NCBI GenBank assembly: GCA_963422465.1
Contig: OY730172.1
Location: 310,001-374,000 of the forward strand
Reading direction: 5' to 3'
DNA: 64,000 nt
DNA from: Lichina pygmaea
Taxonomy: Eukaryota > Ascomycota > Lichinomycetes > Lichinales > Lichinaceae
A program made the translations under genes and the position numbers. Of this stretch, positions 10,561 through 23,300 are shown piece after piece. The notes below the pieces were generated by a model, which saw nothing but the letters and a program-made list of their open reading frames with translations, was not told the origin of the DNA and made no database searches. Every line of letters begins with the position of its first letter. Within the stretch, counting starts at the first letter, position 1.

Positions 10561-13500
10561 AGTTCTCAGTTGGTTCCCACAAATTCTCCTCTTTGTCAAA
10601 TCCTAACCACTTCACCAGGTACTCAGTTTTCTGTCTGTTTCTTCGACTATCCAGGATCCTTTCGACATCGTACTCTTCTTTGTCATCCTCGAAGTTCCAT
10701 TCTGTCTTGATCTCTGCGTCGCTGGGTGCTGGTTCAAGCAGCAAGACATGGAATACTCAGTGTATCCTTGCTTTTCGTGGCAGTCTCAGTTGATAGTTGA
10801 CCTTCCCAGTGTGCTTCTTGATTTCGAATAGTCTGATTTGTATGTGGTCCAGCTTTTTGCTTGGTCACTTTGAGCGCAGGTTTTTTGTTGATAGGTAGAC
10901 CTTATCCCCTCTTTCCAGGGTTGGTCCCTTCAACCTTTTGTCGTGTAATCAGTGGGCGGTGGTGTTCTGAACATGGTTGATTGTTGTTTTCATCATCTTG
11001 TGCATAGCAGCGAGTTTGCTAACATCAACAACATTGCCTCCTGCTGTTGCCTGCCATCGGGGGTTTCTTCCGTAGTTTGCAAAGAATGGTGTTGTCCCTG
11101 TCACGCTGTGTTGCTGGTTGTTGTACACAAACTGGGCTATTGGTAGCAGTTCCACCCAGTTATCCTGCTGGTGGTTGACGTAGTGTTGTAGATACTGCTC
11201 TATTGTCTGGTTTGTCCACTCAGTTTGTCTGTCAGTTTGTGGGTGGTAGGCTGTTGACATCCTTGTATCAATGCCAAGTTGCCTTGTCCACGTGTTCCAG
11301 AATTTCGAGGTGAAGAGTTTGTCTTGATCTGAGATAATTGTCTTTGGTAGCCCTCAGTGGCTTACCAGCTCTTTGAGTAGGACGCTCGCAAGTTTGTTCG
11401 CGGTTCCTGACTCTTTCCACAGGACCAGGTGGGCGTATTTGGTGAGCTTGTCAACAACCACCAAAATGCTATCGTATACCACCTTTGTTGCTGGGTCTGT
11501 TGACTTTGGCAACTTGACCACAAAATCCATCATGATAGTTTCCCATGGTGCCTCGGGTAGGTCTATTTGCTGTGCCTGCCTGTAGGGCTTATGTCTTGAT
11601 GGTTTGTTCTTTGCGCACTGTTCGCAGTTGCGGATGAACTCTGTCACCTTGTGCTTCATTCTGTCGAAGTGGTAGTTTCTTTGGATTTTCTCCAAGGTTT
11701 TATCTCGCCTGGGGTGTCTGTGCAAAGGCCTGTCATGGTGCCTCCAGATCACCTCCTCTTGTGCTCTTTCTGGCACAATTTCCTTTTTGTTTGCTGCCTT
11801 ATGGCCAAGGGTAAGGAGTGGACCCTTTGTTTCCGTTGTTGCCAGTTGGGGTTGGGCATAGACCAGGGTTTGTCCTTTTGTCGCTAGGATTGGGTGTTCC
11901 TCTGTTGTTTTCTCATCCATCAGGTCTGGTTGCCTGCTGAGAGTGTCCGCTCAAGTATTTTCAGTGCCCTTCCGGTAGAGGATTTGGAAGTTGTATGATG
12001 CTAACAACTCTGCCCATCAAACTTGTTGTCAGTTTAGCTTCTTTGTCGTTGTGAAGTAAGCTAAGTTCTTGTGGTCTGAGTACACATCTACCGTGTATTT
12101 TGCTCTCTCCAAGTAAGGCCTCTATTCTTGGAATACGTTGACGATTGCTAACAGCTCTTTGTTGTGGACATCGTACCTCAGTTCTGGGCCAGAGAACTTT
12201 CTCGATCAGTACGCGACAGGGTGTAAGCAGTTGTCGGCGTCTGGTTGACACAAGCAGGATCCCAATGCTTGGTCTGAGGTATCAGTTTCCAGAATGATCC
12301 TCTTCTCGGGATCAAATGATGCCAAAATGGGTGTGGAGATGAATTTATCCTTCAACTCCTGGAAGGCTGCTTGTTGGCTCTCCCCCCACCTGAAAGATTT
12401 GTTCTTTCTGGTTAACTCTGTCAAGGCTGCTGCTGTTCTCAAGTAGTCCTTGATGAATTGTCGGTAGAAGTTTGCAAACCCTAGGAAGGATTGTACTTCT
12501 TTGAGGTTTTTGAGTGTTGGCCAGTCTCGTACTGCTGCCGTCTTTGTGTTGTCCATTCGGATTCCTTCTGTTGTCAGGATCAACCCCAAATATTCCACTT
12601 CTTTTGTGTGGAAAACACTTTTATCCAGGTGTAACCTCATTCCTGCTTTCTGGAGTGCATGTAGGATCTTCTTGACATGCTGTTTATGCTTCTCCAAGGT
12701 TCCATTGGTGTATACCAAGACATCGTCAATGTAAGCAGTGACAAATATGTCCAGGTATTGTCGGAGGACAGCGTTAATAAGTGATTGGAATGTCGCCAGT
12801 GCATTCGTAAGGCCGAATGGCATCACGGTATACTTGTAGTGCCTGTACCTTGTACGAAAGGCTGTCTTCCATTCTTCGCTGTCTTTCATCCTAACCAGGT
12901 TGAAAGCGCCTCAAATGTCAAACTTGGTAAACTATTTGGCTCCTTGGATCTGGTCTTGGATTTCTGATATCAATGGCAGTGGGTAGCAGTTTTTCACTGT
13001 AATCGCATTTAGCCGCTGATAATCAACACACAGTCGAAGTTTGCTGTCTTTCTTTGGCACAAACAATATCGGGTATCCAGCTGGTGATGTTGAAGGTCTT
13101 ATGAACTCTTTCGCTAGGTTCTCGTCCAGGTAGTCTCTCAGGGCCTCAAGCTCTTTTGCTGACAGAGCGTAGATAGGGCTGTGTGTGGGTTTTTTTCTGT
13201 CTTCCAGTGGAATCTCGTGGTCCCACTCCTGATGTTCCGGTAGTGTCATGATCGCTGTTTCTTCAAACATCTCCTGGTATTCTTTATACTCACTTGGCAA
13301 CTGCGGTGCCTGAGTCTTGCCCACAGCGTCTTGCGTGGTGCAAAGTTGTTGTGTTCGGAGTTTCATCCAGGCCACACAGGCCTCCCTGTGCCGGTGGTAT
13401 TTCTTCCAGTGTGTCAGTGAGATTTCTTTAATCGTCACCCCTGGTTCTGACGTGACCAGTGTTCTGTCCGGAAAGACTAGTTGCCTTCTTTTCCAGTCAA

Positions 13501-15497
13501 TCCTTGGGTTTTGTTTTTCCAACCACGGAAGTCCCAATATAACTTTGTGTGGTATCTGGACCAAGTCAAATTCCTCTGTTCCGATCGTTGTGCCATGGAC
13601 ACTCAGTCTCAGGCTCTTGGTCTTCTTTGTCACTTGTCCCTTGTCTTTGGAGAGTGGTGTTCTGTCCACCACTGTCAACTGGTAGGGGTCTTTCTTGCCT
13701 TGGACTGGAACCTTGTTTCTTCTGGCAAAGCTTTCTGACATGAAGTTGCCAGTCGCACCAGAGTTGATCATGGCCTTAGCCAACCACCCATTGACTCTGA
13801 TCTTGATGCGAAAGTGTGGGCTGCAGGCTGTTGTGTCAAGGCTCAGCTTGACTCCTTCCTCCCAGGGTGTTGTCTTGCCTGCTCTTCTGACCCCAGTTTT
13901 GAAGAGCACTGCTAGTTTTTTGAGCTGCCTAGGCCCTGGGCCTGACACTCTACCACGTGTTGTTTGCATCGTGTGGTGAGGCATCGTTCCCACAGGTCTT
14001 GGTTGCAGTCATCTTGTTCAGGGTTGACCCTTTGGATGTGCATATTCCATCGCGCTTCCACCTCAGACCCTGGGAACCACATCTTCTTTCTTTTCTCTAG
14101 AAGGTGTTCCTTGCAGTGGTCGTTTTCGCACACCTTCCAATAAGGTTGTCCGCAGGCTGCTGTTGTAGCCTGGTGTAGGTCCACTTGTGTAGTGATGTCT
14201 CTGACCTGTGTGATGCTGAGGGTATCGTCGACCCATCGTGACACTTGCGTCTCCTCTATTTCTGATAGGGTTGCGTCCTGTCGTCGAAGGACAGGTTTGT
14301 TGGGGACTGGTGGTGGCTGGGCTTCCTTGTCGTCAACCTGTTCCTCCATATAGCTGGTTGTGTCAAACTCGGAGATCAGGTCTTCCTCCCAGTGGATTCC
14401 GTCAACCTTCCTTTGGACCTTGTTGAGGTGATCCAAGGTTTCCTGAAGTATATTCTCAAGTTTTTCAGCGTGTTGTCAGAGGTCATCCTCCTCTCTGAGG
14501 AGTGCTGCCTCAGGGTGATTGTGGGGCAGTGTGCCTTGGGGGGCTCTCTGGGGCTCCTCCGTCTCCCTGCCTTTCCAGGTGCTTGTGGTGTTCAACTGCT
14601 TCCCTTTGCCCTTCTTGTTCTTCTTCTTGCTCCTGCAGTTCACTGCAAGGTGGCCCACTTTCTGACAGTTGTAACACTTCCATGTCTCCTTCTTTCGTGG
14701 TTCCGCTGCATTGATTTCTATGGGTACCAAGCTGTAGTTATCTTTGGCAGGTGTTGGCTTTTTCTTCACCCATGGTTTTGTCTGCTTGCCTCGCTTCTCA
14801 AGCTCTCTCTCGAACTGTCAGTCGTTGATGCGAGCTGCAGTCTTCATCATTTTGTAGAGCTCGGTTGGTTGGTCTCCTCGCACAATGTCATCCTTGACTT
14901 GTTCCTTGAGGCCTTGGTAGAATAGTGCTGTTAGTGCACTGTCCCCCCACTGGGTCCTCACTGCTAGTTGTTGGAACTTCACCGCGAATTCCGATGCTGA
15001 TCCAATTTGCCGCAGTGCTTGGAGCTTTTGTTCCACATCTCTTTCCTCGTCAAGGATCCCAAACATCTTTCTCATAGCTGTCTTAAAGGTTTTCAAGCTT
15101 CCCATGACCTGTCGGGTATTGTCTTCTTGCTCCTTGGGGTCTGCCTGATTGTCTAGGTAATCTCTTAAGTAGATGTTGAACCAAGCAAAGACTGGTCCTT
15201 CCAGGTAGGAGGCTGCAAATAGCACCTTCTCCTGGTCTGTCAGGAACTGGGCTGTGTTGAACCTATAGTAGAGCTCCAGTTGTGAGAAGAACAACTCCAG
15301 TCCTCCCCTGGATCTATCGTACCTCTTCGGGGCACCTACCTTCAAGGGCTTCAGGGGTAGGTTAACAATAGGTGCTGCCTGGACAGCCTGGGCCTGAGCT
15401 GCCTGAGCAGCCTGGGCTTGGGCCGCCTGAGAAGGGGTAGGGCTTTGTGGATCCACCATCGTATCAAGTCAGTGTCCTATGTGTTAGAGGCTGAAAC

Positions 15498-15887
15498 TGT
15501 TAAAGGCCGGGCTGGGTTCACACAGAAACTGGTACGGTCTGTTACTTTGCAGGGCGGATTCTAGACAGGGACTCGGTAGAGGAATAGACAGGTGGGGTAA
15601 CTCTCCTGTGCTATTGTCTCAGTACGATGGGTTCGTATTGTGTTCAGCCTGGAGAGCTAATCCCTCCGGGCCCTTGGGGTGGTCTTTATACAGATGCCCT
15701 AGGGGGGGGGTCTCCTCCGAGGGGTATCATCCTTTTGCGTGGACGAGCTCCTCGCTTAGCTCCTGCTCGTCCACCGGACGAGCTCCTCGCTTAGCTCTTG
15801 CTCGTCCACCGGATCGGTCGGATGTTGTTCCGTATGACTAACACTCCTCCCTCGCTTTCCTAGGCTGTTCCGGCCTAGGCCTTAACA
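15498..15887 (-). repeat. 5' LTR of C1
   Basis: A 390 bp LTR with two 35 bp repeat units. It is followed inward by the two-base spacer and TTCAGCCT, the presumed self-primer site. Confidence 0.93.
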
Positions 15888-15916
15888 GTGAGGCACAAGA
15901 CTGACTGATCATGACA
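15888..15916 (-). repeat. Remaining outer end of the G1 5' LTR
   Basis: After the C1 copy of GTGAG the sequence continues exactly where the G1 LTR left off at 9466 and ends at CATGACA, the LTR start in reverse orientation. Confidence 0.8.
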
Positions 15917-16608
15917 GGTTTTCTGAAGAAGTTCACTATTAGCTGGAAGATCTGCATGGCTGTAAAGCTACAATCAGTGTAAGAATCAAATCAAAATCAA
16001 AATAAAATTTTTGCCCACAGGTTTGTTATCACCTGACACCTTCAGAATGAATATCACTATTTCTTGTACACACTTGTGGGAAGAAGTATAGCCACAGTGT
16101 TTCTGGTCAGTAATCCAGTCACAGAGATTATTCTCCTGGCCTGGATAGAGACTGGTGGTGTGCCTGACTCTGGTGGGCATCAACAGTGTCTTTTCATCAG
16201 TACTGGAGAGTAGTACAAGAGATGCTGTACTTGATGACCTGCTAGTGCTCAGACTTGTGATTTTTAATTTCTTGAAGAGCTAGATTGATTGCATTAGCTC
16301 TAATCTCTCTAGATATAGCCTGTCACACTATGGTGACAGTATAGTGTTGAACTATTCACATTCTAGATGATAGAGTCACAAGAAGATATTTGGTTGTAGA
16401 GTGGCCAAAAAAGAAAAGTGGCTGAAAAGTCTATCCTCCTACTTACTTGTGGTATAATCTAGTTAGCTAGCTTTAGAACAGTAGAAAACTTCAATCAATC
16501 ATGGGTTGGAGTAGTAACATTTTAAGATCAAGATGTAGATAAGCTATATAGTAGATTGATAAGCATGTTTGTTTAGTATGACTATAATAAAAAAGCAGAT
16601 GCTAGACA
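15917..16608. other. AT-rich stretch without a recognisable gene, left part like a LINE 3' end
   Basis: The first 95 bases resemble 63490-63590, including the run TAAGAATCAAAT and an A-rich tail, so this may be the 3' end of a Tad-like LINE on the plus strand. The rest is AT-rich with only short open frames and no recognised domain. It would have been contiguous with the host gene flank at 20072 before G2 inserted. Confidence 0.4.
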
Positions 16609-16613
16609 AGTAG

Positions 16614-16790
16614 TGTCACAATCAGTTGGTCTTGTGCCTCACATAATGCTAGAGCTAGGGCTAGAGCTAGAGCTCACCCCACATGTGATACCTTGCCCTA
16701 TATAGCTTCTGGCTAGACTGTAGTGAGAGAACAATTTAATTACATTACACATAATCTGCTTCCACTGCCTAGTCAGCCTGCTTCACTACA
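16614..16790 (+). repeat. 5' LTR of G2
   Basis: A 177 bp LTR (TGTCACAA to CACTACA) with GCTAGG/GCTAGA tandem units and a CTATATAG box. Confidence 0.88.
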
Positions 16791-16963
16791 AATAGTAGCA
16801 ATACTTTGTTTAAAGTGTCCAGGATCTGCTTGATCAGAGCTACCAGAAGAAAGACAACCTAGTTGTTGTAATCCACCAGGAAGACAGCCTTGCTGTGGAC
16901 CACCAGGACTTAGTCCAACCTCCTTCTTTTATCTTGTCACCTATGCAATCCCAGCCAGCTTGT

Positions 16964-17478
16964 TGTTGCGGTCCGTACCGTACCGTCCTATCCGAGTATA
17001 GGATTAGGGCGAGAGGCGGAAGGCGGGTTGGTTCTCGCAGGAGAGGAGTGTCAAGGAGCGCGAAGGGGTTTGGTGGAACGTGGTGGTGGTGACACCTGAT
17101 CAACGGCTTCGTACAAAGGATTGTATTGAAGTAGATCTAGTTGTCTGGATCACAACATGAGTTGAAGACGATCGTTCCATAAGGGAACTATCGCCGGACT
17201 ATATAGTGCTGGCCTGTCGAGACGATCGAGATTGTCTCGACAGTCTCGACGTCGAGACGGGTGAGATTGTCTCGACGGTCCCACCATGTTATGCACCCTG
17301 CGTCGAGACTGGTGAGATTGTCTCGATGCTTCATGCATCATGCGTCGAGACTCCCGTGTGTGTCTCGACAGTCACGTGACCCCTTGTTGGTTGGTCACTT
17401 GACTTCCATGGTGTCCTCTTGCCTGGCCCGCGGCCTGATTGCCTATAAATGAGTGGCTCCCACCCCTGGGTCGTAACA
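16964..17478 (-). repeat. Gamma-family solo LTR inside G2
   Basis: A 515 bp LTR in reverse orientation flanked by CTTGT (16959-16963 and 17479-17483). G1 lacks it at the same site, which confirms insertion. Its middle (17216-17385) carries GTCGAGAC/GTCTCGAC palindromic words instead of the 51 bp GTGAGC-type repeats of the other gamma LTRs. Confidence 0.9.
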
Positions 17479-19864
17479 CTTGTCCCCACTGGCCCCAGCC
17501 TCTAGGAATACCCAAGACTCCTTATCTGCCTAAGCTAGCTCCAGAGATTGTCACCCTGGGCTACCAGCTGGCAGCCTACAGTCACAGAAACCCTGAAGTC
17601 CTACTGGTCAAGGTTGAACAGCTAGTCAGCATCCTTGTGACCAACTACCCAACCTCCCAACCCACCTATGAGTATCCAAGAGAATAGGATAAGGATGAAC
17701 ACTTGTTGGCAGCTGCCTACAACCAGTTCTCTCAAGAAGCTGAGGTTCTGCTCACCATCTGGACAGGCCTGCGGAGATCTGACACCATGGCCAACAAGCA
17801 AGACAAAGAGCTGTGGTCACCCTCTGACATGATCACTTCCCAGCCATCAGCACCAACTACAGCCTGGCTGATGTCCCAATCATCTGAAACCACTGAATAT
17901 GTTGACAGTGCCCCTAGGGTGACACCTACCCCAGCACCACCAGTGATGGCCTCCCTGTCAAAGGAGGATCTTCAATCCATTGTTACAGCAGCCATCTCAG
18001 CAGTAACAAGCAGCCACGACAGCTCCAACAACAAGCTCAGGCCTCAAGACATCGGGTATTTCAAACCCAAAACTGGTGGTGATCTGACCACTGTCAGCAA
18101 CAATAAGCACATCTACCATAATGTGTATGATTTTACCAACTGTCTTCAAGTTGTCTCCACAACATCAGACAAACACAAACTCCTCTGAACAATTGATCAG
18201 TGCCTGCTAGGAGAGGCCCAGCAATAGTACAATCAAGAACTTGACAACCTACACCACATCAGTTTGCAGAATTCAAACATCAGGCAATGGATACAGCTGC
18301 TGGAGGAACAGTTCAAGCAAGCCTGCCTTGAGAGGTGTCATTACAGGGTCAAAGATCTGCAAAACAGCTGATCACCTGCAGAATTCATCCACAAAGTGAT
18401 AGCACTCAGAAAGGCAGCTGGAATAGCACCTACAGCGGAGACCCAGATAATCCTAGCGTACAAGCACATCAACATGAAAATGCAAGCAAATCTCCGAAAG
18501 CCGACAAAAATGACAACAATGAGTGAGTTCTTACAAGATATCAACAAAACTTGACACTTGTGGGCAGGAATCTACAGTCACCCCAGGGGAGAACATGAGA
18601 GCACAGCAAGCAGCACCAGCACTGTTGCTACTGCACAAGGTCAGCAGAGCAGTCGTCAACCCTGGCAACATGGTGGTTACACCTACAAAGCCCCTCTCCC
18701 CGGCTACAGCAACAGCGGCTACGACATGAGCTACGGCAACACCAGCTACAGGTGAGGTGCCAGTTATAATGTCTATCAAGGCAACATGTACAGAAATAGC
18801 TACCAAGGTTACGGGAACGGCTATCAGGGCAGTTGGAACAACTGTGGTGGACAGTCCTACCAAGGCGACAGACAAGTCTACAGTCAGCCTTATGGGCAAT
18901 TCAACAGCCGAAACCAGTTCAACACCGGTCGCTCCTACCCGCAGCCACCACCCCAAGCACTGCCTGCTGCTCGGCAGCCGCTGATGATAACCAACAGAAG
19001 TGCAAGGTCCAATGGGCCAACCGATCAGGCGATGGCTCCATGGAAGGCAGCCAACAACCGTGCTTATCACACTGATGCCGATGAAGAAGAATCCCACGAT
19101 GAATACACAGATTTCCAAGCGTGGGCGGATGATCAATGGGCCTATTGGCACAGCCAGGGCACCACTGACAAGTGAGACGAAGGCTCTACTGAAGACACGG
19201 AAGTGGAGGACAACGAGCAGGTCAACGCCAATTTCATGGCTGCGACTACTCCGACATCAGTCAAATGCCGCAAGTGCAAGCAGCAGTTCAAGTCCAACAA
19301 CAGGCTGCATCAGCACATCCGTTCCGACTGCCCTGGCAGAAAGCCAACAGGCACATCGGGTTCCGATGATCACAACAAGAAGCCAACCGGCACCAAGGAC
19401 TCTAGGGACCCTATGGAGCCTAAGGACCGGTCAACCATCCAAGGAGAGTACGCGGCCATGTTTATCACCATGGAGGAGCCAGCCCAGGACCGCGAGAGGG
19501 ACTTGGAGCAGCTGACCGGCACAAGCAAATCAGACAGGCCAACCAGCCGTGAGAAGGACCCAGAGGCACCGGCCGGCGTGATGGAGGAACCCAAGAACAA
19601 GCCGACTGGCACAAAGGAGCCTGAGGAGCCAACCAGCAAAGGAGATGATGCAACCACATTCGTCACTACGGAGGAACCGTCCCAAACCCATGAAAAGTCA
19701 AAAGGATCATCCGAACAAGGCAGAGTCATCCACGCACTAAGTACCTTGTCTGCTGGAAGAGGCTCTCTTTTCTCGATGATAAACACAAGCACAACCAAGT
19801 GCTGGGGCGAGAAAGCGTCAAGGAAGGCACAACTCATGGATGGAACTAACTATAGCTACAGCTA

Positions 19865-19881
19865 GCCATCGAGGCGATGGC
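19865..19881 (+). other. Hairpin next to the G2 3' LTR
   Basis: GCCATCG-AGG-CGATGGC is a perfect 7 bp inverted repeat 21 bp before the 3' LTR. The same 17 bp hairpin occurs in H at 29201-29217. Confidence 0.7.
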
Positions 19882-19902
19882 TTTACGAGCGACCCCGGGA
19901 TC

Positions 19903-20071
19903 TGTCACGATCGGTCGGTCTTGTGCCTCACGTGATGCTAGGGCTAGGGCTAGGGCTAGAGCTCACCCCACACGTGATACCTTGCCCTATATAGCTTTCT
20001 GTAGTGAGAGAACAATCCAATTACATCACACATAATCTGCTTCCGCTGCCTAGTCGGCCTGCTTCGCTACA
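19903..20071 (+). repeat. 3' LTR of G2
   Basis: A 169 bp LTR matching 16614-16790, with a GGGCTA tandem run at about 19940-19960. It is followed by the AGTAG duplication and by host flank. Confidence 0.88.
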
Positions 20072-20076
20072 AGTAG

Positions 20077-20326
20077 TGAGGTAGTCAAAGAACACAGCAG
20101 AGACAAATTGTACAACACTATCATCACCACCACCACACTCACCACTATCACCACCATGGTATACAAAGATAGAGAAAAAGAAAAAAAAGGAACTCTTCAA
20201 AGAAAAGAGTGGAGTGAGAATTTTAAGAAAAACACAGAAAGAGAACAATCACAAGGGAAAAAGAGATAAGAGGAGACAAGAGCAGAAGATGGGTAAAAGT
20301 CAAGAAGAACCCCCGCCAATGATGAA
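20077..20326. other. 3' flank of the F-box gene
   Basis: No gene seen. It contains ACC/CAC-type simple sequence near 20125-20160 and A-rich sequence. It probably holds the 3' UTR of the minus-strand gene that ends at 20327. Confidence 0.5.
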
Positions 20327-23300
20327 TCAAAAGGTATTTGACCTCCCACTCCTGAACAGGGCCAGGCCACCAAGGTCGCCGGCGACAATCTCAAAGCGCA
20401 CGTTGCGCTTCCAGACCTTCTGACAGCGCTGCACACCACCGGCCTCAAGCCAGCGTTGCAAGTTCTTGCACTGGGACACATCGAAGAGGTCGAGCTTGTG
20501 GCAGCCCTCAACAACAGCCTCGACACCGACGCCGGTGACGCGCACGCAGCCGCGCACCGACAGCTCGCGCAGGTCGAGCAGGTGCAGGCCGATGCTGCGG
20601 AGCGACGAGTCCGACACGGCCGAGCCGCAGAACGACAGCTTGAGTACTGTCAGGTTCGGACAGCCCAGCGCGAGCACCTCCGTGGCCGTGTCCGAGAGGG
20701 CGCAGCAGAAGGACTAAGGTCGTTGGTGGTTCAGCACGCTGTGCGTAGAAGGTGTAATGGGCTTTGTGTGTGCACATGTACGTGTGTGACAGAGAGTGCT
20801 TAGGGAAAAGACCACTTTTGGAGAAAGTAAAATCCACGACTCACGAGATCAAGCTCCCGAAGCCATTTCGCCGCGTTGGTCAGATACACAATCGCATTGT
20901 CCGTGAGATAGGTGCAGTCAGCCAAGCACAGCTTCTGCAGCCTCGAAAATTGATAGATGCTCCAGTGCTGGAACCCGTTGTCGGTGATGGTCGTGCAGCG
21001 TGTGAGGTCAATCTCCTCGAGCCGCGACGCAGCGTGCACGGCCAGATGTGCCATCGACCGGTCCGTCACGTGCTTGCAGTACGACAGCGTGATGCGTTTC
21101 AAGTTCGGACAGCCGACGACAGTGCCTGGGGGTGTCTGCACGACCGCCTGCTGGTGCTGCTGATGCTGGTGTTGATGCTGGTGCTGCTGCTGTAGGTACT
21201 GGGCCGTCGGCTGGACGCCTCGCATCGAGCTCGAGCGGTAGCGGCCGTTGATGTGCGGATGGGGACTGTGAGGCACCTCCTGCACGACCCAGCCGACGAC
21301 GCGCGCCAGCAGATTGTCGCTGACCTTCCGACAGTTGCTAAGGTCAATCTCCTCCATCTCCTTGGCGCGGTTCGCCATCTCGAGCACCGCCTGCGGCGTA
21401 ATGTCCCAGACGCTCTTCATCCGCCACACCTTGACGTTGGCGCCGCACACCGACGCCAAAGCCGTGAAACCCTCGTCCGTCACGTGGAAGCAGTTGCTGA
21501 TGTCCACAACGACGGGCCGCGACCCGACAAAGGGACAGATCTGCTCGACCAGCAGCTTGTCCGTCATTTCCCTGTTGAACTCCCGCAGGTCGAGGACCCG
21601 CAACAGCTCTGGCGCGTTGTTGAGCAGCTTCGACCAATGCACCGACACCCGTCTCAGCCGCATCAGTTCCCGGACGTTCAGATGCCGCAGGATGTTTACA
21701 AGAACCGAGTCGGGCATGTTGCCCTGGCTGAACTGACTCGACTTCCGCTGCACCGTCCGGGCTCGCTTCGCAAGCACCTGCTGCTCCGGTGGCGGCGTCG
21801 ACGGGTTGGACGAGAGGGGCGAGGGCGAGGAGAAGGGTGACGGCGAAGAGAAAGGTGACGACGTCGAGGTGAATGCCGAAGGGCCAAAGGAGCGGGATCG
21901 GATCACGGTAGAGTGTCCGTTGTGGGCGTCGGCACGCGACGGACTTGAGGGCTGAGTTCCGTCCGGAGGAGGTGGCGCCAACGAGCTTCTCCGTGACCGT
22001 AGTCGGATGCTGTCTAGGTCGGCGTTCAGGAACGGATCCGGATCGAAGGGTTCCATGCCGCCTCTGTCCTCCATCCTGTTGGACTTCTTCGGGCTTTCCT
22101 GCTTCGAGAAGCTGAAGGTCACGGTCGGGAGCGTCGCTCGTTTCAGTATCCTCGGGGTGCGGTCCACAAGCTCGAGATCGTTGACGGATGGCGTGGCGGA
22201 CTCGGCGGCATCGGTCATGGCCATGTCTCCGTCGGTGCCCCCGTCGAGACGCTTTCTGGCCGTGTTCTCGACCTGCTCTCGGATGTTGGGTGAGCACCTC
22301 CTCCACAGCTCATTCAGCACGTCGCCGCTGATCATGAGACACTCGACCTCGGCCACAGACCGCACCGTCGCCGTCCGCCTTGGCGCCAACGAGAGACTGG
22401 CGACCTCCCCAAAGTACTGACCCGACTTCAGACGTGCCTTGACCTTGGGAGCCACGTCCGGTTGGGCGACGGTCCCGTTCGCGACCCGGCCGCCGTCGAC
22501 GGATCCTCTCTCGTCGACAACCTCGACCTCGCCCGTTACGATGAAGTAGATGTCCCTTCCGATCGAGCCCTGGTGGATCACCGGCGTAAAGGGAGGGTAG
22601 CTCTTCGGCTGGGCGCTGAGACCGAGAAAGTGCAAGATGTCGGGCGGGAGGGTGGAGAATAGCGGGAGCTCCTTCAGCAGCTGCCGCACGTTGACGGTGC
22701 CGCTGCCCAGGGCGCCCGATGCAGTCGGCCCTTCACCGAGGCCGGGGCTCGGCGACTTGCGCTTCCTGGTGTTGACGACGCCGTTTCGCGTGACGACGCC
22801 GGTCTCGCCCATCGTCACCTCGCCGCTGCTCGCGACGCTGTCTCCCTGGCGCGGTTGGGACGTGCCCATCGACGTCTTCGCCTTGGCCTTGGCGTTCTCC
22901 CACTTCTTTCGGTTCAGGATGGTCAGTCGCTCTTGCGCTTCTTCCCGGATGGTTCTCTCGACCTCGGGAAAGCGCGGCAGCTCCTTCCTGAGGTCCTCCT
23001 TCTTCAACACCACCAGGAGACACTTGGTCCGCGCCACGATGGTCGCCGTCCTCGGCATGTCCATCAAGATTCCAATCTCTCCGAAGAAGGCGCCCGGCTT
23101 GAGCTCGGCGTAGGTGGCCTCGCCGTCGCGGGACGTCACCGAGACGGCGCCACGTACGAGCCAATACATGGCACGGGCTTCATCACCTTCGGTGACGATG
23201 TAGTCGTGCGCCGCGTGCATCTGCGGCCGCAGGTGCGAGCCGATGGCGGCCAGGAAGGCCTCGGGCGCCGAGACGAAAAGCGGGAAGGAGCGGATGCGGT

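Larger units (their letters stand above)
9467..15887 (-). mobile_element. Beta-family Ty3/gypsy chromovirus copy C1, both LTRs present
   Basis: A full-length-sized element (6421 bp) flanked by GTGAG at 9462-9466 and 15888-15892. On the minus strand: gag (about 14818-15459), CCHC knuckle (about 14640-14700, CYNCQKVGHLAVNC), a Cys/His-rich linker (13957-14139), protease (about 13690-13800), RT (about 12206-13300), RNase H (about 11961-12250), integrase (about 10949-11920) and chromodomain (10505-10744). An opposite-strand ORF (9988-10560) lies between the chromodomain and the 3' LTR. It inserted into the LTR of G1. The polyprotein is broken in several places. Confidence 0.95.
16614..20071 (+). 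mobile_element. Delta-family LTR element copy G2, gag-only
   Basis: It has both LTRs (16614-16790 and 19903-20071) and AGTAG duplications at 16609-16613 and 20072-20076. It is only 3458 bp long, or 2.9 kb without the inserted gamma solo LTR. The internal part encodes gag-like segments from about 17439 to 19865: a helical amino-terminal region, a Tyr/Gly/Asn/Gln-rich low-complexity stretch (about 18560-18950), a C2HC finger (about 19260-19335; CRKCKQQF then LHQHIRSDC) and a Thr/Gly/Lys/Pro repeat tail (about 19340-19670). No RT or integrase is seen, so it looks non-autonomous. It has a few interruptions. Confidence 0.85.

Noticed and set aside
16840-17103. Short frames in the gamma solo LTR, repeated near 33011, 38944, 46149 and 57378
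   Set aside because: They recur only because the LTR recurs; the LTR lies outside the coding part of the family.
19935-19965. GGGCTA/CCCTAG tandem runs (also at 9433-9455 and 16650-16672) that look telomere-like
   Set aside because: The unit is GCTAGG, not TTAGGG. It occurs inside all delta LTRs, so it is an LTR repeat rather than a telomere relic.
21344-22306. Long minus-strand frame overlapping the CNBD/F-box gene in another frame
   Set aside because: Composition is Arg/Gly/Ala-rich as expected of an off-frame reading of GC-rich coding DNA; the true frame has clear domains.
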